A stretch of DNA of 64,000 nucleotides from Chiridota heheva (taxonomy: Eukaryota; Echinodermata; Holothuroidea; Apodida; Chiridotidae). Positions 28,701 through 41,500 of the stretch are shown here, in pieces (positions within the stretch are counted from its first letter, which is position 1; every line of letters begins with the position of its first letter). The position numbers and the translations under genes are program-made. The notes under the pieces were generated by a model that ran no database searches, was not told where the DNA came from, and saw only the letters and a list, made by a program, of their open reading frames with translations. The stretch covers positions 3,030,001 through 3,094,000 of the forward strand of contig JAIGNY010004520.1 of NCBI GenBank assembly GCA_020152595.1, read 5' to 3'.

Positions 28701-31700
28701 TAAATAATTAGTGAGTAACTATGTATTGCATGAATAGAAGCATTCTTCATGCTTAGTACTATACTGTCTAGCTAACTGATCTACCAGTCTGACTGTAGTG
28801 ATAATATTCATCAACAATAATTATCTGAGTAGATAAGACATTGGATTTGAAGGAAAAGTTCTGCGAATCTTTTAAAGGAATTTATACATCATGTTAACCA
28901 TGTATTTCACTATACAATAACCTAATTTAAAAGATAATCACATGAATGTTCATTTTGCATTATAGTATAAAGGGTTATTTAAAAAGAAAAAAACGAAAGA
29001 AAAAAAAAACATGTTGATATCTTATTCCGTTTAGGCGATATTACATTTCAAGTGTGTTGAAAAGTGACCTTGCAGTGTAAAGTGTGACTTAATAACTGCA
29101 GATCCAAGCTAATACTTTACGTATTTCTAAAATATAGAAAATTGATTTTTCCTTCATTAAGAATGTAAGGTCCAGGATGGGCAATGCCTCTTTTTTTAAG
29201 TACATGTTATACCCTATCTCCATAATGAAACAAAATATGTTTATAAAGGTGCAGTTAATTTTCAAAGAAAGACATCAATATTGTCTTGGATCTGCATTCC
29301 AACATCACATGTGCACTACAAGGTCACTTTTCAACACACTGGTGAAATCTTTGAAAGGTAATAACTCCTCAACGGAATAAGATATAAATGTGTTTTTCAC
29401 CAATTTGTTTCTTTAATAGTGGCCAATCATATACATGATAATGAAAATATTGAAAATTTATGGAAATATTCGTTTAATGACCGAGATGATCTTGTCTCTT
29501 ACATTGAAAGAAACACTTTTCTATCCTCATCCTTGACTTGCTGGTTTTTGCTGATTGCTTTCTCAATATTTTCTTTGGTCATCTGAAAATACACAAGAAA
29601 AAAAACACATAGTATATAAAATAATAACCCCAATAATATATCTTAAAGGAGACATAAGGTCTGACACAATTCTTATTTCAGATGATAGAATTAAAAATGA
29701 CAAATCTTCGGGTCTGACCTAGTTTCATACTCCTGAGCAATCTAACACATTTTTTGTAACAATGAAAAACTTTAATGCTACTACTAAATTGTACCATGGG
29801 AGCCATCATTTTGCTTTCAAAACATGCAGATTATGATGTCATCAACCCAGCAGGATGTTGGAATGCTTTGTATTTCTTTATGATCTACCTCAAGTTTTAT
29901 AGCAAATAAAGAAAAAATATATATATTTTGTAAGCGTCAGGAGCATGTTTGTGTTCACACAAAATTATCAAAACATGCTGTTAAAACTTTGTGTCACATC
30001 ATTTTGGAATGAAAACTTTAATCACAGATATAAAGAAATACATTATTATCCTTATGTCCATGTTGGGGGAAATTATGTCATCATGCACAATATTTCAATA
30101 CAGAATTGAACAAAATGGCAGCCTCCATGTGTCAACTTCAATCATGAATAACTTCAGATAGGAATAAGATTTTGACTTGCTGTTTTTGGAAGTTGGTTAA
30201 GATTTGTATCCTCTATCATATGAAATAATGATTGTATCAGACTTTATGTCTCCTTTAAAAACAAGAACATAAATCAAAAAGGCATTTTTTCTTTGTAATG
30301 AAGGAAAATGTCAAACATGACAGACAGTCAAGAATACTTTCAAAATCTACAGGACTACAACCTGAAAACTTCTATACTTTGCAACTGGCATAGACTTCAG
30401 TGGCAGTGTGACATGGCGTCGGCTTAAGTACTAATCTAGCAGCTAGGGTTTGATTTACAGTGGGTCTCCAACCAGTGCTCTACAACTGATCAATAAAAGG
30501 ATTGTAGGTGTCGTGATGTGAACACTCCAATGGAGGTCTTGTCAGAACATTATAACCCATACCCGATAGTATGAAATGCTCAGTGCCCTTGCAATGACCC
30601 AAGTCATGACACTTGCAAGAACCTAACTTATAAGGGTGTTTCAGGTGACGTCATGAGGTCACGTGACTTTGTTTACATCGCCAATTTGTCGGGCAACACT
30701 GTCGTCTGCTGTACACTTAATTAGACTTACAAACGTGCGTCATGTTGTTATATAAGATAATATTTGTAAGATAATTATGCTGGAATCTTGCTGTGCTGTT
30801 GGTTGCACTAATATATGTGTGCAGGAAAATAAAAAAGACGTTTTCTCAACTTGCATCTGATCCTGAGATGGGTTTCTTCTGTACGACCCAACGACTTTCA
30901 ACCTACGGTTCACACTAGGATTTGCAGTGAGCACTTTATATCAGGTATGTAGGCTTTGTTTGTGTATAACAAACAATCAGATGGCGTTCACGTAAAATTT
31001 ACTCTTTGTATGAATTTATCAAACGTAAGGAAAATATGAAGTAAAATCGGAAGCTAACAAAAAAACTGCAATCAGTAAAATTTGTTAAACTGGTAGATAG
31101 GTAGGTTAGCATGCAGTATGTTTGTTGTATGTGTGATGTGACTGAGCTGAGTAAAGATGAGTGAAACGCAATGACGCTTGCCCTGCAAAATGGCTTCCAA
31201 ATGAATTAGTCATGTGATGAAATCCCTCTGTTAAAGGAATAATCCCATGTTTTTTCGTAAGCTTTCATAAGAAGAGAAAAATTTCAGAACAAAATTTATA
31301 TTGATATGTTATTCCTACCAGGAGATATTCAAATTTGAAGGTTTACAAAAAATGCCAATAAACGAATAAAGAAAAAGCTCAGTATGACATCACAGCAACA
31401 CATCCTCAATGAAGTTTATGTATTTCATTAAAATCCATCATCATTTTTTTATTAGTAAAACCTGCTAGAAAAATAAATTGATGAAAGCTAGGTATATATT
31501 ACCAAATATACTTTACTTCAATAACTTTTGGAAAATTGTTTTTAATCATACAGAAACAACCAATTAACGTTCAAAGAAATACATAAACATTTGCAATGGA
31601 ATTGCCTCTATGACTTCATCAAACACGAATTTATCATACTGTACAAAAACTTAAAATGCAATCGAAAAATCTTTAAAAATCTTTACTCCTGAACAGAATA

Positions 31701-34700
31701 TGATATCAACCTGATTTTTCTACCAATTTGACTCTATAAGTATGCTCTTTCAAATAAAATTTAAAATAACCCCATAGGAATACTACAAAAAACTATGGGA
31801 ATATTACAAAAAACCATGGAATATTACAAAAAACCATAGGAATATTACAAAAAACCATGGGAATATTACAAAAAAACATGGGAATATTACAAAAAACCAT
31901 GGGAATATTACAAAAAAACATGGGAATATAACAAAAAACCATGGGAATATTCCTTCAAGTTTGTTGGGAATATATCTCTGGTAAGAATAAACTATTGTAC
32001 CTTAATTTGCAGAATTTGATGACAGCATTAGGTTTGTTAAAGCTCAATGGCACCGTGACAGTCAGTCAAATGTGCCAACATTAACACCAGCAGCATTAAT
32101 GACAGTATTAACACCAGGATGTTCTTGATTTTAACATTTCAAGAAAATGTTTGGATCTATCAGCATTTTTGTCTGTTGCACAACATGGCATGACTTGAAT
32201 GAATGTTTTGGTAGTTTCCTTTCAAATTTTGTTACCAATAAGTTTACATAAGCAATTTTCTAGTTTTCTTATTCTGAGGTCACAAAATATTGCATTGTTA
32301 ATGCTAATTAGGTATCAAAGTTTTAAAATGGACAATTTTTTAAAAGTGATTTGGTGGTAAAATTTTTGTAATGTTTGCATGGTTTTTAGTGTATTATAAA
32401 CCATGCAATTAAGCTCTCAAGTTGTTGCTACCATATACAATCAATAAAGGGATTTTCATCATGTGACTCTAACTCAACTGGACTCCATTTTGCAGGGTAG
32501 TGGCATCGTTGTTTCACGTGTCTTCACACAGCTCAGTCACATCACACATACAACAAACATACTACATGCTAACCTACCAGTACCAGTTCAGCAATTTTTA
32601 CTACTTGCAATTTTTTGTTTACTTCCGATTTTACTTCATATTTCCCTCACAAAGTATACGAAGAGTAACTTTCACATTAACGCCAGCTGATTGTTCGTTA
32701 TACTCAAACAAAGCCTACATATACCTGATATAAAGTGCTCGCTGCAAATTCTAGTGTGAACCAAAACCGTCGTATCGTACAGCACAAACCAACTTTGAAC
32801 GTCGATGAGGATCAGATGGAAATAAAAAAAATGTATTTTTATTTCACTGCACACATCTATAAGTGCAACCAATGGCACAACAAGAATCCGGCATAACCAA
32901 GTTATAAAAATAATCTGATATAACAACATGCAAACGTACGTAAATCTAATCAAGTGTACAGCAGACGACATTGTGTTTGACCGACAAAATGGTGATGTAA
33001 ACAAAGTCATGTGACCTCATGAAGTCAGCTGAAACCCCCTCAAGGGAACATGAAGCCACAGTAAGTTGTACAGGATTGGAGTCATGGTTGGAGGCTGACA
33101 CATGTTGGAACATGGGTGTGTGAAGTTGGCTGCTAATTCCTAATTTCAATGGTTCATTAGATGTTACGCTCCTTAAAGTTTCAAACAGTCAGACCCGACC
33201 TGATATATAAGCAGGTTGGGTCAGACTTTTCCTCTTTATTTTCTTTATTCCGAAAACCACAAGCAATTCAGATCAAATTTCCTTTATCAATGGCTCCATT
33301 GTACTAGTTTTCCATTGTCAACCAGCTGTGGTGTAGCAGTTATCATACATGTCTACAGATCACAAGGGCCCTGGGTTCAAGCCTGACATGGGTAGACACG
33401 CAGTGCACCACAACTGGTTATCAAAGGCCATGGACATTGACTTGGTTGTCAATGTTATGTCTGTCCGCACGTCGTACCTGTGTTCTCGTCCTGGTTTTAT
33501 TAAGCGTTTCGTGATAGCATTGTTACTATCATAACCATATACGCAGGCGATGACCCCGCATTGTAATTGTGTTCAATCGTCGGCTAGTTTTCCATTTGTT
33601 CCTGGGTTGTTGTGGAAGTTGGTGTTGAGTATCAAATTAGCAATAGATGAAGTCCTTATTGTGTGGTTAGGTGGATATTTTAATAAACTTGATAAATGGT
33701 CTCATTATTTGCTACATTATGTTTGTTGCTAAGTTATGTTAGGGTTAATACCTAATTCGCAATTACAAATAAGGAACTAGGAACCAAGTTCACACATCCT
33801 AACATTCTACATAACTTACATTCTCCCTTGAATGCACATGATCTTGAGTGATGAAGAACTCCTTCTGTTTGTTATCCAAAATCTTTTTCTCCTCTGCCAT
33901 TTTCTTCCTCTGAATGGCTAAGAATGAAGAAGAAAAAAAAAAAACAGTTGCACCACAGCATTTAATAATTACTTTAACTACTGTAGTATGTCACATGCAG
34001 CAATGTTTTTACATGACCATTTGTGGCAAGAGCAAATAACAAAAATTAGAGGCAAATCTTTGGAATTGTTATGGTAGCCAATATAATTGGCTTGAATCAG
34101 CAAAGCCATGCTTTTCATCAATGGTGTAGGTAGACTTTTATCCAGAGGGGTAAAAACTTTAAAAAAACTATTGAAATGTTTGCAAATCATGATCCTTACT
34201 TCTCAAGTATTTTCCAATTCTGGAAAAATTTAGGGCCAGGGGTGGCAATTGCCTTCCTGATCTCCTTAAGCTATACACTTGATTTCATCTACACTTTAAC
34301 CCACTACCCATCTGCACTCACTTTTTCTACAGAGGGGTAAAAACATTTAAACTTTGTGATTTGTGCAAAGCATGATACTAAATTTTCAGATTTTCTCAAG
34401 TCATGATTTCTTATTTTTCAATTTCTAAAAAGGACATCACCTATTTTTAAACCCATTCTTGTTTCAAATTTAAGACAAATTCACTATCAACTTTTGGAAT
34501 TTCTGGTAAACTTTAGAGCCAGGGGTGACAATTGCCCCACTGCCCTCTTCAATTTACACTCCTGATGTTATCCCCACACCATTTTCTTATCTAAGGCTCA
34601 GTTTTTAATTCAATATGGCTAATATGATCAAATGTTCAACATACAGCATCAGTGGGTTCTATACTGCTGGCTCCTATGTATGGCTTATGGATATAGTCTT

Positions 34701-35487
34701 TTATAAATGTAAATATCAATACCATTGCATCAATATTATATCTCTTTGAAAGCTCGCAATCTCAGGATTATCTTTGACTCTTTATGAGTATGGGTAGTCA
34801 CATTTCTCATATCACACGAACTGCATCTTTACATCTTCGGAACATTGGAAAATTGCGCAAATATCTCAATTCAACTGCGACAGAACGGATAGTACATTCG
34901 TTTGTTACATCTTGATTAGATATGGAAAATTCCTTGCTGCACGGACCGCCCCACAAACAGATTCATCGTCTTCAACTACTTAAAAAAACAGCTGCACTCT
35001 CTCAAAGAAAACATGTCACATAACTCCTATCCTGAAAGATTTGCACTGGCTTCCAGTTTCTCATCGCATCATGTACAAAATATTACTTATTGTTTACAAA
35101 TCGATGAATGGTTGTGCCCCAGTTTATATATCTAACTTGCTGATATTATATGTTCCTCTTCGTTCTGGTGATAAACTCCTTTTATGTGAACCAAAATCCT
35201 ACCATACATGGGGTGACAGATCATTTGCTGTTGCAGCTCTGCGTCTTTGGAATCAATTGCCACTCCATATCAGGTTGTCTTGTTCTGTTGACTCATTCAA
35301 AAAAGAATCTACAAACCCATCTCATGTGTGATGCTTATGCAAATATGTGGTTAATTTATAATCACTGTTTATTTATTTTATTGTTCATGTATACTTATTT
35401 GTAATTTTAATGTTGTATGTACGGCGCCTTGAGCATCCATTAGGATGGGTATGTGCGTGTTATAAATCTTATTTATTATTATTATTA

Positions 35488-35518
<31 letters not shown>

Positions 35519-38500
35519 ATCAGCTGTCTTAATAAGATGATTTATCAATCTACTTATGATTGAGCGAATGGTAGAGCTTTTGGTTTTCAGGCAGCAGGCC
35601 AGTCAGTCTTGGTTTTTATGGACAATTGGCTTCTTTGTAAAGCGCTTTGAGGATTTGGTGCCTTGAAAAGCACTTTATACACATGCTAAAAGTTTCTCTT
35701 TAAGCCTACCCACACCGGACACCTTCGTTAATCCTGAAAACTCAGGTATGACAATTACCAACCCGACTTCCTGTTCAGTGTACTGTGTTTCCACTCCAGA
35801 CAATAATTGTTTATCTGCCATTCCCATGCACACCACAGCCAAGTAGCCCAAGACTATTTGTGTGTATACGATTACACAAAGCAGAGGTGAACTTTTGTGA
35901 TTGAAATTACTCATCCGTATTAGGTGTCTTAGCGGGAGAAGTTTGTTTTCAAACTGGTTATAAAAATAGCTGTGTATTATAATGCCTGAGGTAATAATGT
36001 GCATTAACTGTGAATGATTGACGGACCATTTCTCCTAAGGAAAGATATTGCCTTATGTGATGAAAGCACATTGCATTATTGATATGATGACACAATCAAC
36101 CAGATAAAGAAGATAAGGCCTTTCATTTATGTACCATATATAAACATAGACAACTGAGACCAGCTATGTCATAAATGCTTACTTCAGATATAGCCAATGG
36201 TTTATTAACTGCTGAGTCATGGTGGCTATGTGATTGAGTATAGCCCATGAGGACTTTGAAATGACTGCACAAAAAATTTCATCTCATAAGAAAGAAGACT
36301 TGAAAGGCAACAAACTGATGAACAAATTACTTTTAAGTTTTTAAATATTCTCTTAAGGAGATATTAATTTTAAAGTTTTAAATGACTCATGTGAAAAGCC
36401 TACTGTAGGTCTGCGCCCTCATCCTCACTTTTATAAGATATGTAAGATTCTTAAAGAAACTCGATTTATGTTTTTGCTGCTATAATATTTTCTCTCTCAA
36501 AATTTCAGATAGCAAACTTAGCAAGGTAGTAAATTAGAGCAACTTTCCTTAATTGTTTTGCTATTTTCCTGATACATAAGATGGTTTTGATGGGAGCTGG
36601 GGGCTAAAAAGTATTTTTCTTGAGGCTCAAGAATATTCCAAACACACTTTTTGTGTATGTGGTGGTGCTGAAAACCTTTGATATGAATGTTCACTTCACG
36701 AAAGAATACAATAATACACGTAAAGACTATACCTGACTTCACACTTTAAGTAATCTCGAGGTCACTCCAGTACGTAAGTTCTGATCACATAATACCTTAC
36801 ACACTAAACATGCAGACCAGATGGTTTTCTACATGATTTAAGTACAATATGTGCAATTTAGCCAATTAAATATTTTCATTTCTTTTGTTTGAAGAATGAA
36901 GAGAATTTTTCATGCACTTAAGACACTTTTTGTCGTAGGCCTTATTGTTGTCTATAAAAAATCAGAGTTAAAGTCACTCCGGATAAGATTGCCTACCTTT
37001 AGCACAGTAGCCATAGGGTAATCCAAATCTGGCGACATTGCATGAAATATATTATTATGATTTTGTTCATCCAAAAAAAGTAAATAAATTAGAAGTAAAT
37101 TGACAAGAATAAATTGTTAGTCTTACTGCTCCCTTCTCCTGGCTATGGAGATTAAGGCTTCTCTAAGCAAATTCTTCCATCTCTTTCTGTCTCTTGCTAC
37201 TACTGCAGCTTCTCCCCAGCTGTTCCATCCAAATTTATTTATCTCTTTCTCTGCCACTATTCTAAACACAGTTTTAGGTTTTCCCTTCTTTCTTTTACCT
37301 TCTGGTGTCCAGGTGATGGCTATTCTGGCATAGTTTTCTTTGTCTTTTCTTAATACATGACCCAACCATCTCCATCTTCTCTTAAATATCTCCTTGCTTA
37401 TCTCCATTGTGCCTGTTCTATTATATAGTTCTTCATTGCTGACTTTCACTAGCCATCTTATTTTCAAAATAATTCTAAGGCATCTCCTTTAAAACACATC
37501 TAGTTCCTTCTCATCCATTTTTGTCAACTTCCAAGTTTCACATCCATAAAGGAGTAGTGGGACTACATTTGATTGAAATATTTTCAGTTTAGTTGTTATC
37601 CGGTAGATTTTAGATTTCCAAATCTTTTCAAGTTGTCTGAACGTTGTCTGTGCTAGCCCAATTCTACATTTTGTCTTCATCCATCAGTGCCTCCTTCTTT
37701 GGACAGTGTTGCACCGAGATAGACAAAGCTATGAACATCTTCAAGTTCTTCTGTATTTGCAACTTTAATAGTTCCATCAGTTTTGTTGTTAATGCGCATG
37801 ATCTTTGTCTTTGTTTCATTAATCTTCAGCCCAATCGTTTTACCCGTTTCATCTAGTTTGCTTGTTTTGGAGTTGTTCTTTGGTGCTAGAAATAAGTGCA
37901 ATGTCATCAGCGTAGTCAAGATCATCTAGGGCTGTAAATATTTTCCACCAGATTCCATTCCTTCTGCCTTGTGTACTGGTTCTCATCACCCAGTCAATAG
38001 TAAGTATAAAGAGGAAACTAGACATTACACATACCCCATTTTTCACAGAAAACCAGTCAGATAATTTTCCATTGCTTAACAATGCACATTTGCTGCCATC
38101 ATACCAGTTCTGTATAATATGTGTGTATTTCATGGGTACCCCATAATGAGCCATAATCATGCACATCATGTTTCTGTCTAGACTGTCGAACACATCATGA
38201 AAGTCGATGAAGTTGAGGTATACTGTGGCTTTCCATTCTTAGCATTGTTCTATTATGTTTTTAAGGTTGAATATTAGTTCAGTAGTTCCTCTACCACTCA
38301 TAAATCCAGCTTGCTCATAACGAAGTTTGGTGTCTATTACACTGCATAGCCTGTCAATCAATATTCTTCCAAAATATCTTGCTTGCTGTTGGTAATAAGG
38401 AAATATCTTTAGTTGTCACAAATTGTCAGGCCACCTTTCTTTGGTATAATAGTTATGTTTTTTTTTCTCCATGCATCAGGCACTTGTTCTGTCTAAAATT

Positions 38501-41500
38501 TGGTTAAATAATGTAGTTAAGGTCTCCTCTGTCAAATCCATACTACCTTTCCACATTTCTATGCTTATTCCATCCACTCCTGGTGCTTTTCCATATTGCA
38601 TCTTTGACACAGCGTTCTTTATTTCTTCATTTTGGATCTCACTGATCTCGACATTAATGTCATCTTCGTTTGCCTCTACACCTTGGTTGGTTGCCTCTAG
38701 CATAGGTTGGTTTGATGTTGATTTGAAGTGTTCTTTTCATCTTTCTCTCATCTCATCTTCTCCAGTGATAAGCTTTCCATTTCCATTCCTTACTCCAACA
38801 TTCTTCTTTCTTCCTTTATAACATGTCTTCTTTGTAATTCGTTAAAGTAATTAATTGTTAGTACGATTTGTTAAATTTGGAATTTTCTGTGATTATTTAT
38901 CTCAGTATGCAAACACAAACATGGCAGTATAATTTTAAATTCATGAACAAGCCTGATATGGTGAACATATTCTTGCAAGATTCGCTATTTGGGCTCATAA
39001 AGTTGCATTCCTCACCAAGGACACGAATGAATTTTATTTCATTAAGATTCAGAGGGCTTTGCAGATAATCACTCTACCACAAAATATGTTTCTTGTATTT
39101 TTAGGTGGGACTTAAAGATAGTTATTGACGATTTTTAAAGGCTGTTATGTCCAGGCCCAATGCATTACTGTGCAGTGTGAACGAAGGTACTGAAATGACC
39201 TCGAGGTCACTGAAAGTGAAGTCGCGAATTGAAGAGTGTGAGGATGTGATGTCACAACTTGTCCAGTTTCTTTCCTAAATGAGACTTTAATCTGAATATC
39301 TCAAAACGGAATACAATTTTAAAGTGCTTTCTTCACCACTTTTGTTTCTTTTAAATTTCTTTTTCTTATCAAATGAACTTGCTCTATCACTGAACTAATC
39401 CTAAAATATATCACTCATTCTGCAGTACAGCCATTTCTTACCAATTTCATAATCCCTCATGGTCCTTTTGAGAATGGTCTGATTCTTCATGATATCTCCT
39501 TCTGATCGCTTCAGGTCTCGCTCTTCTTGTCTATGCTGCCACATGTGATCCTGTTCAATGAATTGGAAAACAGAACAGTCAATGAATGGGAAAACAGAAG
39601 AGTCAATGAATGGGAAAACAGTACAGTCAATCCCCAAACCTAGCTAATGAGGCATTTGACATCTTCTTTGAGACAAGCCCCGCCCACCGGTTATTTTTGA
39701 CAAGTTGTGATTTCGTTTTGGAACAGGTGCCTCAACTTCTGTGGTCTGTAAAAGCACATCCATTCTGAGCGGGGTTGTTTTTAAAGAAGCCCTGGGTTTG
39801 TTATTGTGTTACTTTAAATATATGTTTTGGTTCTTTTTGGGGTAATTTGGCCATTAAAGAGAGTACACTGATTTAAAACAAATATTGAAGTAGGTTAAAA
39901 CTTGCCATGCTCCTGACTGTTTTTGGTGGGTTTTGAAATTCAAAGAGGTTTATTCTGAAAGATTATAAGATGCCCCATGTTTTGATATCAAAAACAGTTT
40001 GTTGCCAAAACATTCAGGTGGTTTAAAAGCAGATCTGAAAGTGTGTATTTGATGATTTCTCCCAAAATTCTTGTTTTTCATCGTTTCCGAGGAGTCTGTG
40101 TGGGCCTATAGTGTTACTTCACAGGAGTGGATGTATATCATACTTTAAATGATGATTTCTAGTTGAAAAGGTTTAATTTGGGAAAGTTTAAAGGTAACAT
40201 TATAGCCTAATTTTGACCTAGATTGGAGCAATCTGTTATAAACAGCTTTGAATTCTTAGTAGAAAAATGTTGAACTTTTTCCAAACTATTGCCATTTTTA
40301 AAACTAACTCCTTACATAAATGTTGTAGCAAAGTCTACCCCCATCTGAGTTCCCAATGTTTGAGTCAGATTATAGCAAATTGAGGACTCAAGTCTGGTTC
40401 TAAGTTCAAGTCTGATCTTAATGTTCAAGTCTGAGATAAAGTCCAAGACAAAGACCCGGCTTCAAGCTCAACACTTGACTGTGAGCCCAAGACTGTACTT
40501 TGAGTCATGGGGTCTAAAGCCTGGTCTGGAGTACAACACCAGACTTTCATTTCATTATTTGTTTCTTCACAATATTCAAAACAAACAATAACAATAATAA
40601 CAACAACAACAACAGCAGCAGCAGCAGCAGCAACAACAACAGCTACTTACTACTACTACTACTACTACTAATATACTGTACATATACAAAAATACAGAAA
40701 GTTGTGAAAGGAAAAGCCCTAAAAAACCAACATGGCTTAACAAGTAGGGCACTCCCTCAAACTAAAGAAATAATATGACTTAATCTACTTAAGAGTATAT
40801 ACATAGTTGTATGTAAACAAGAATAGAGAGAAAACAAAATAAGAAAAAGAAAGAAAAAACCCCAACCCCCACCCATAACCACCCCACCTTTAACACCACC
40901 CACCACCCGTGGATAAGAAATAGTTTACATGAACTTCGAGACCAATACTGAATTTTGAGGTCAAGACCGGACTTTCAGTCCACTACCTGACTTTGAATCA
41001 AAGAATGGGCTTTGGTCTTACAAGACTCAAAAAACAAAACATTGAAAAAATGTATATTTTTCTAACCTCGATTAACTTGAGACGTTTTTCAAAATCCTTC
41101 TGATCTTTCTGGACCTTGCCGGTAAGATTGACCACACTTTCCTTTGGCTTGGCCTGTTCAGTGGTGTCATCTGTGGATTTTTCAGGCTGAGTTGTCTTGA
41201 CGGAGCGGCTCAATACATTAGTGTTTCTCTTGGGTTTATTTGACTTGTTTTCGAGCACTTTCCCTCTTACCTGAAAGGAGTGAGTGTACTTGCTTGAATC
41301 CAGAAATCCGTCTGGACCGCATTTTCTTTCTTGTTCTCTATTTGGTAAAAAAGTGAAAATTGGAAAATTATGCAACAGTTAAAAAGTTTAACAATGTACT
41401 ATAATAAATGAAAAATAAAACATTGTACTAGCTCTCTTTATCAAGGTTCATTACCTCTTCAATGTCTTCGGATAATGTTCAGTATTTTTTGTGCAGAGTT

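Larger units (their letters stand above)
30632..33041. mobile_element. foldback transposon with THAP exon in both arms
   Basis: The arms 30632-31228 and 32449-33041 are reverse complements over about 595 bp (ends AAGGGTGTTTCAG and inverted CTGAAACCCCCT; inner landmark TTGTTGTATGTGTGATGTGA). Each arm carries a THAP-like zinc finger exon ending at a splice donor. The 1.2-kb loop contains an inserted dispersed repeat and the 21-bp array but no transposase core. THAP domains at the N-terminus are typical of P-element-type transposases, so the element probably belongs there. Confidence 0.8.

Noticed and set aside
33326..33400. tRNA gene on the plus strand
   Set aside because: Same reason: box motifs without a clean cloverleaf, read as a SINE head.
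35041..35331. Separate 96-residue host gene
   Set aside because: The LHWLPV...GDRSF...LWNQLP pattern is the C-terminus of an L2-type LINE, with an ATT tail.
37849..38193. Host reverse-transcriptase-like gene
   Set aside because: Part of a frameshifted RTE-like LINE; no intact frame.
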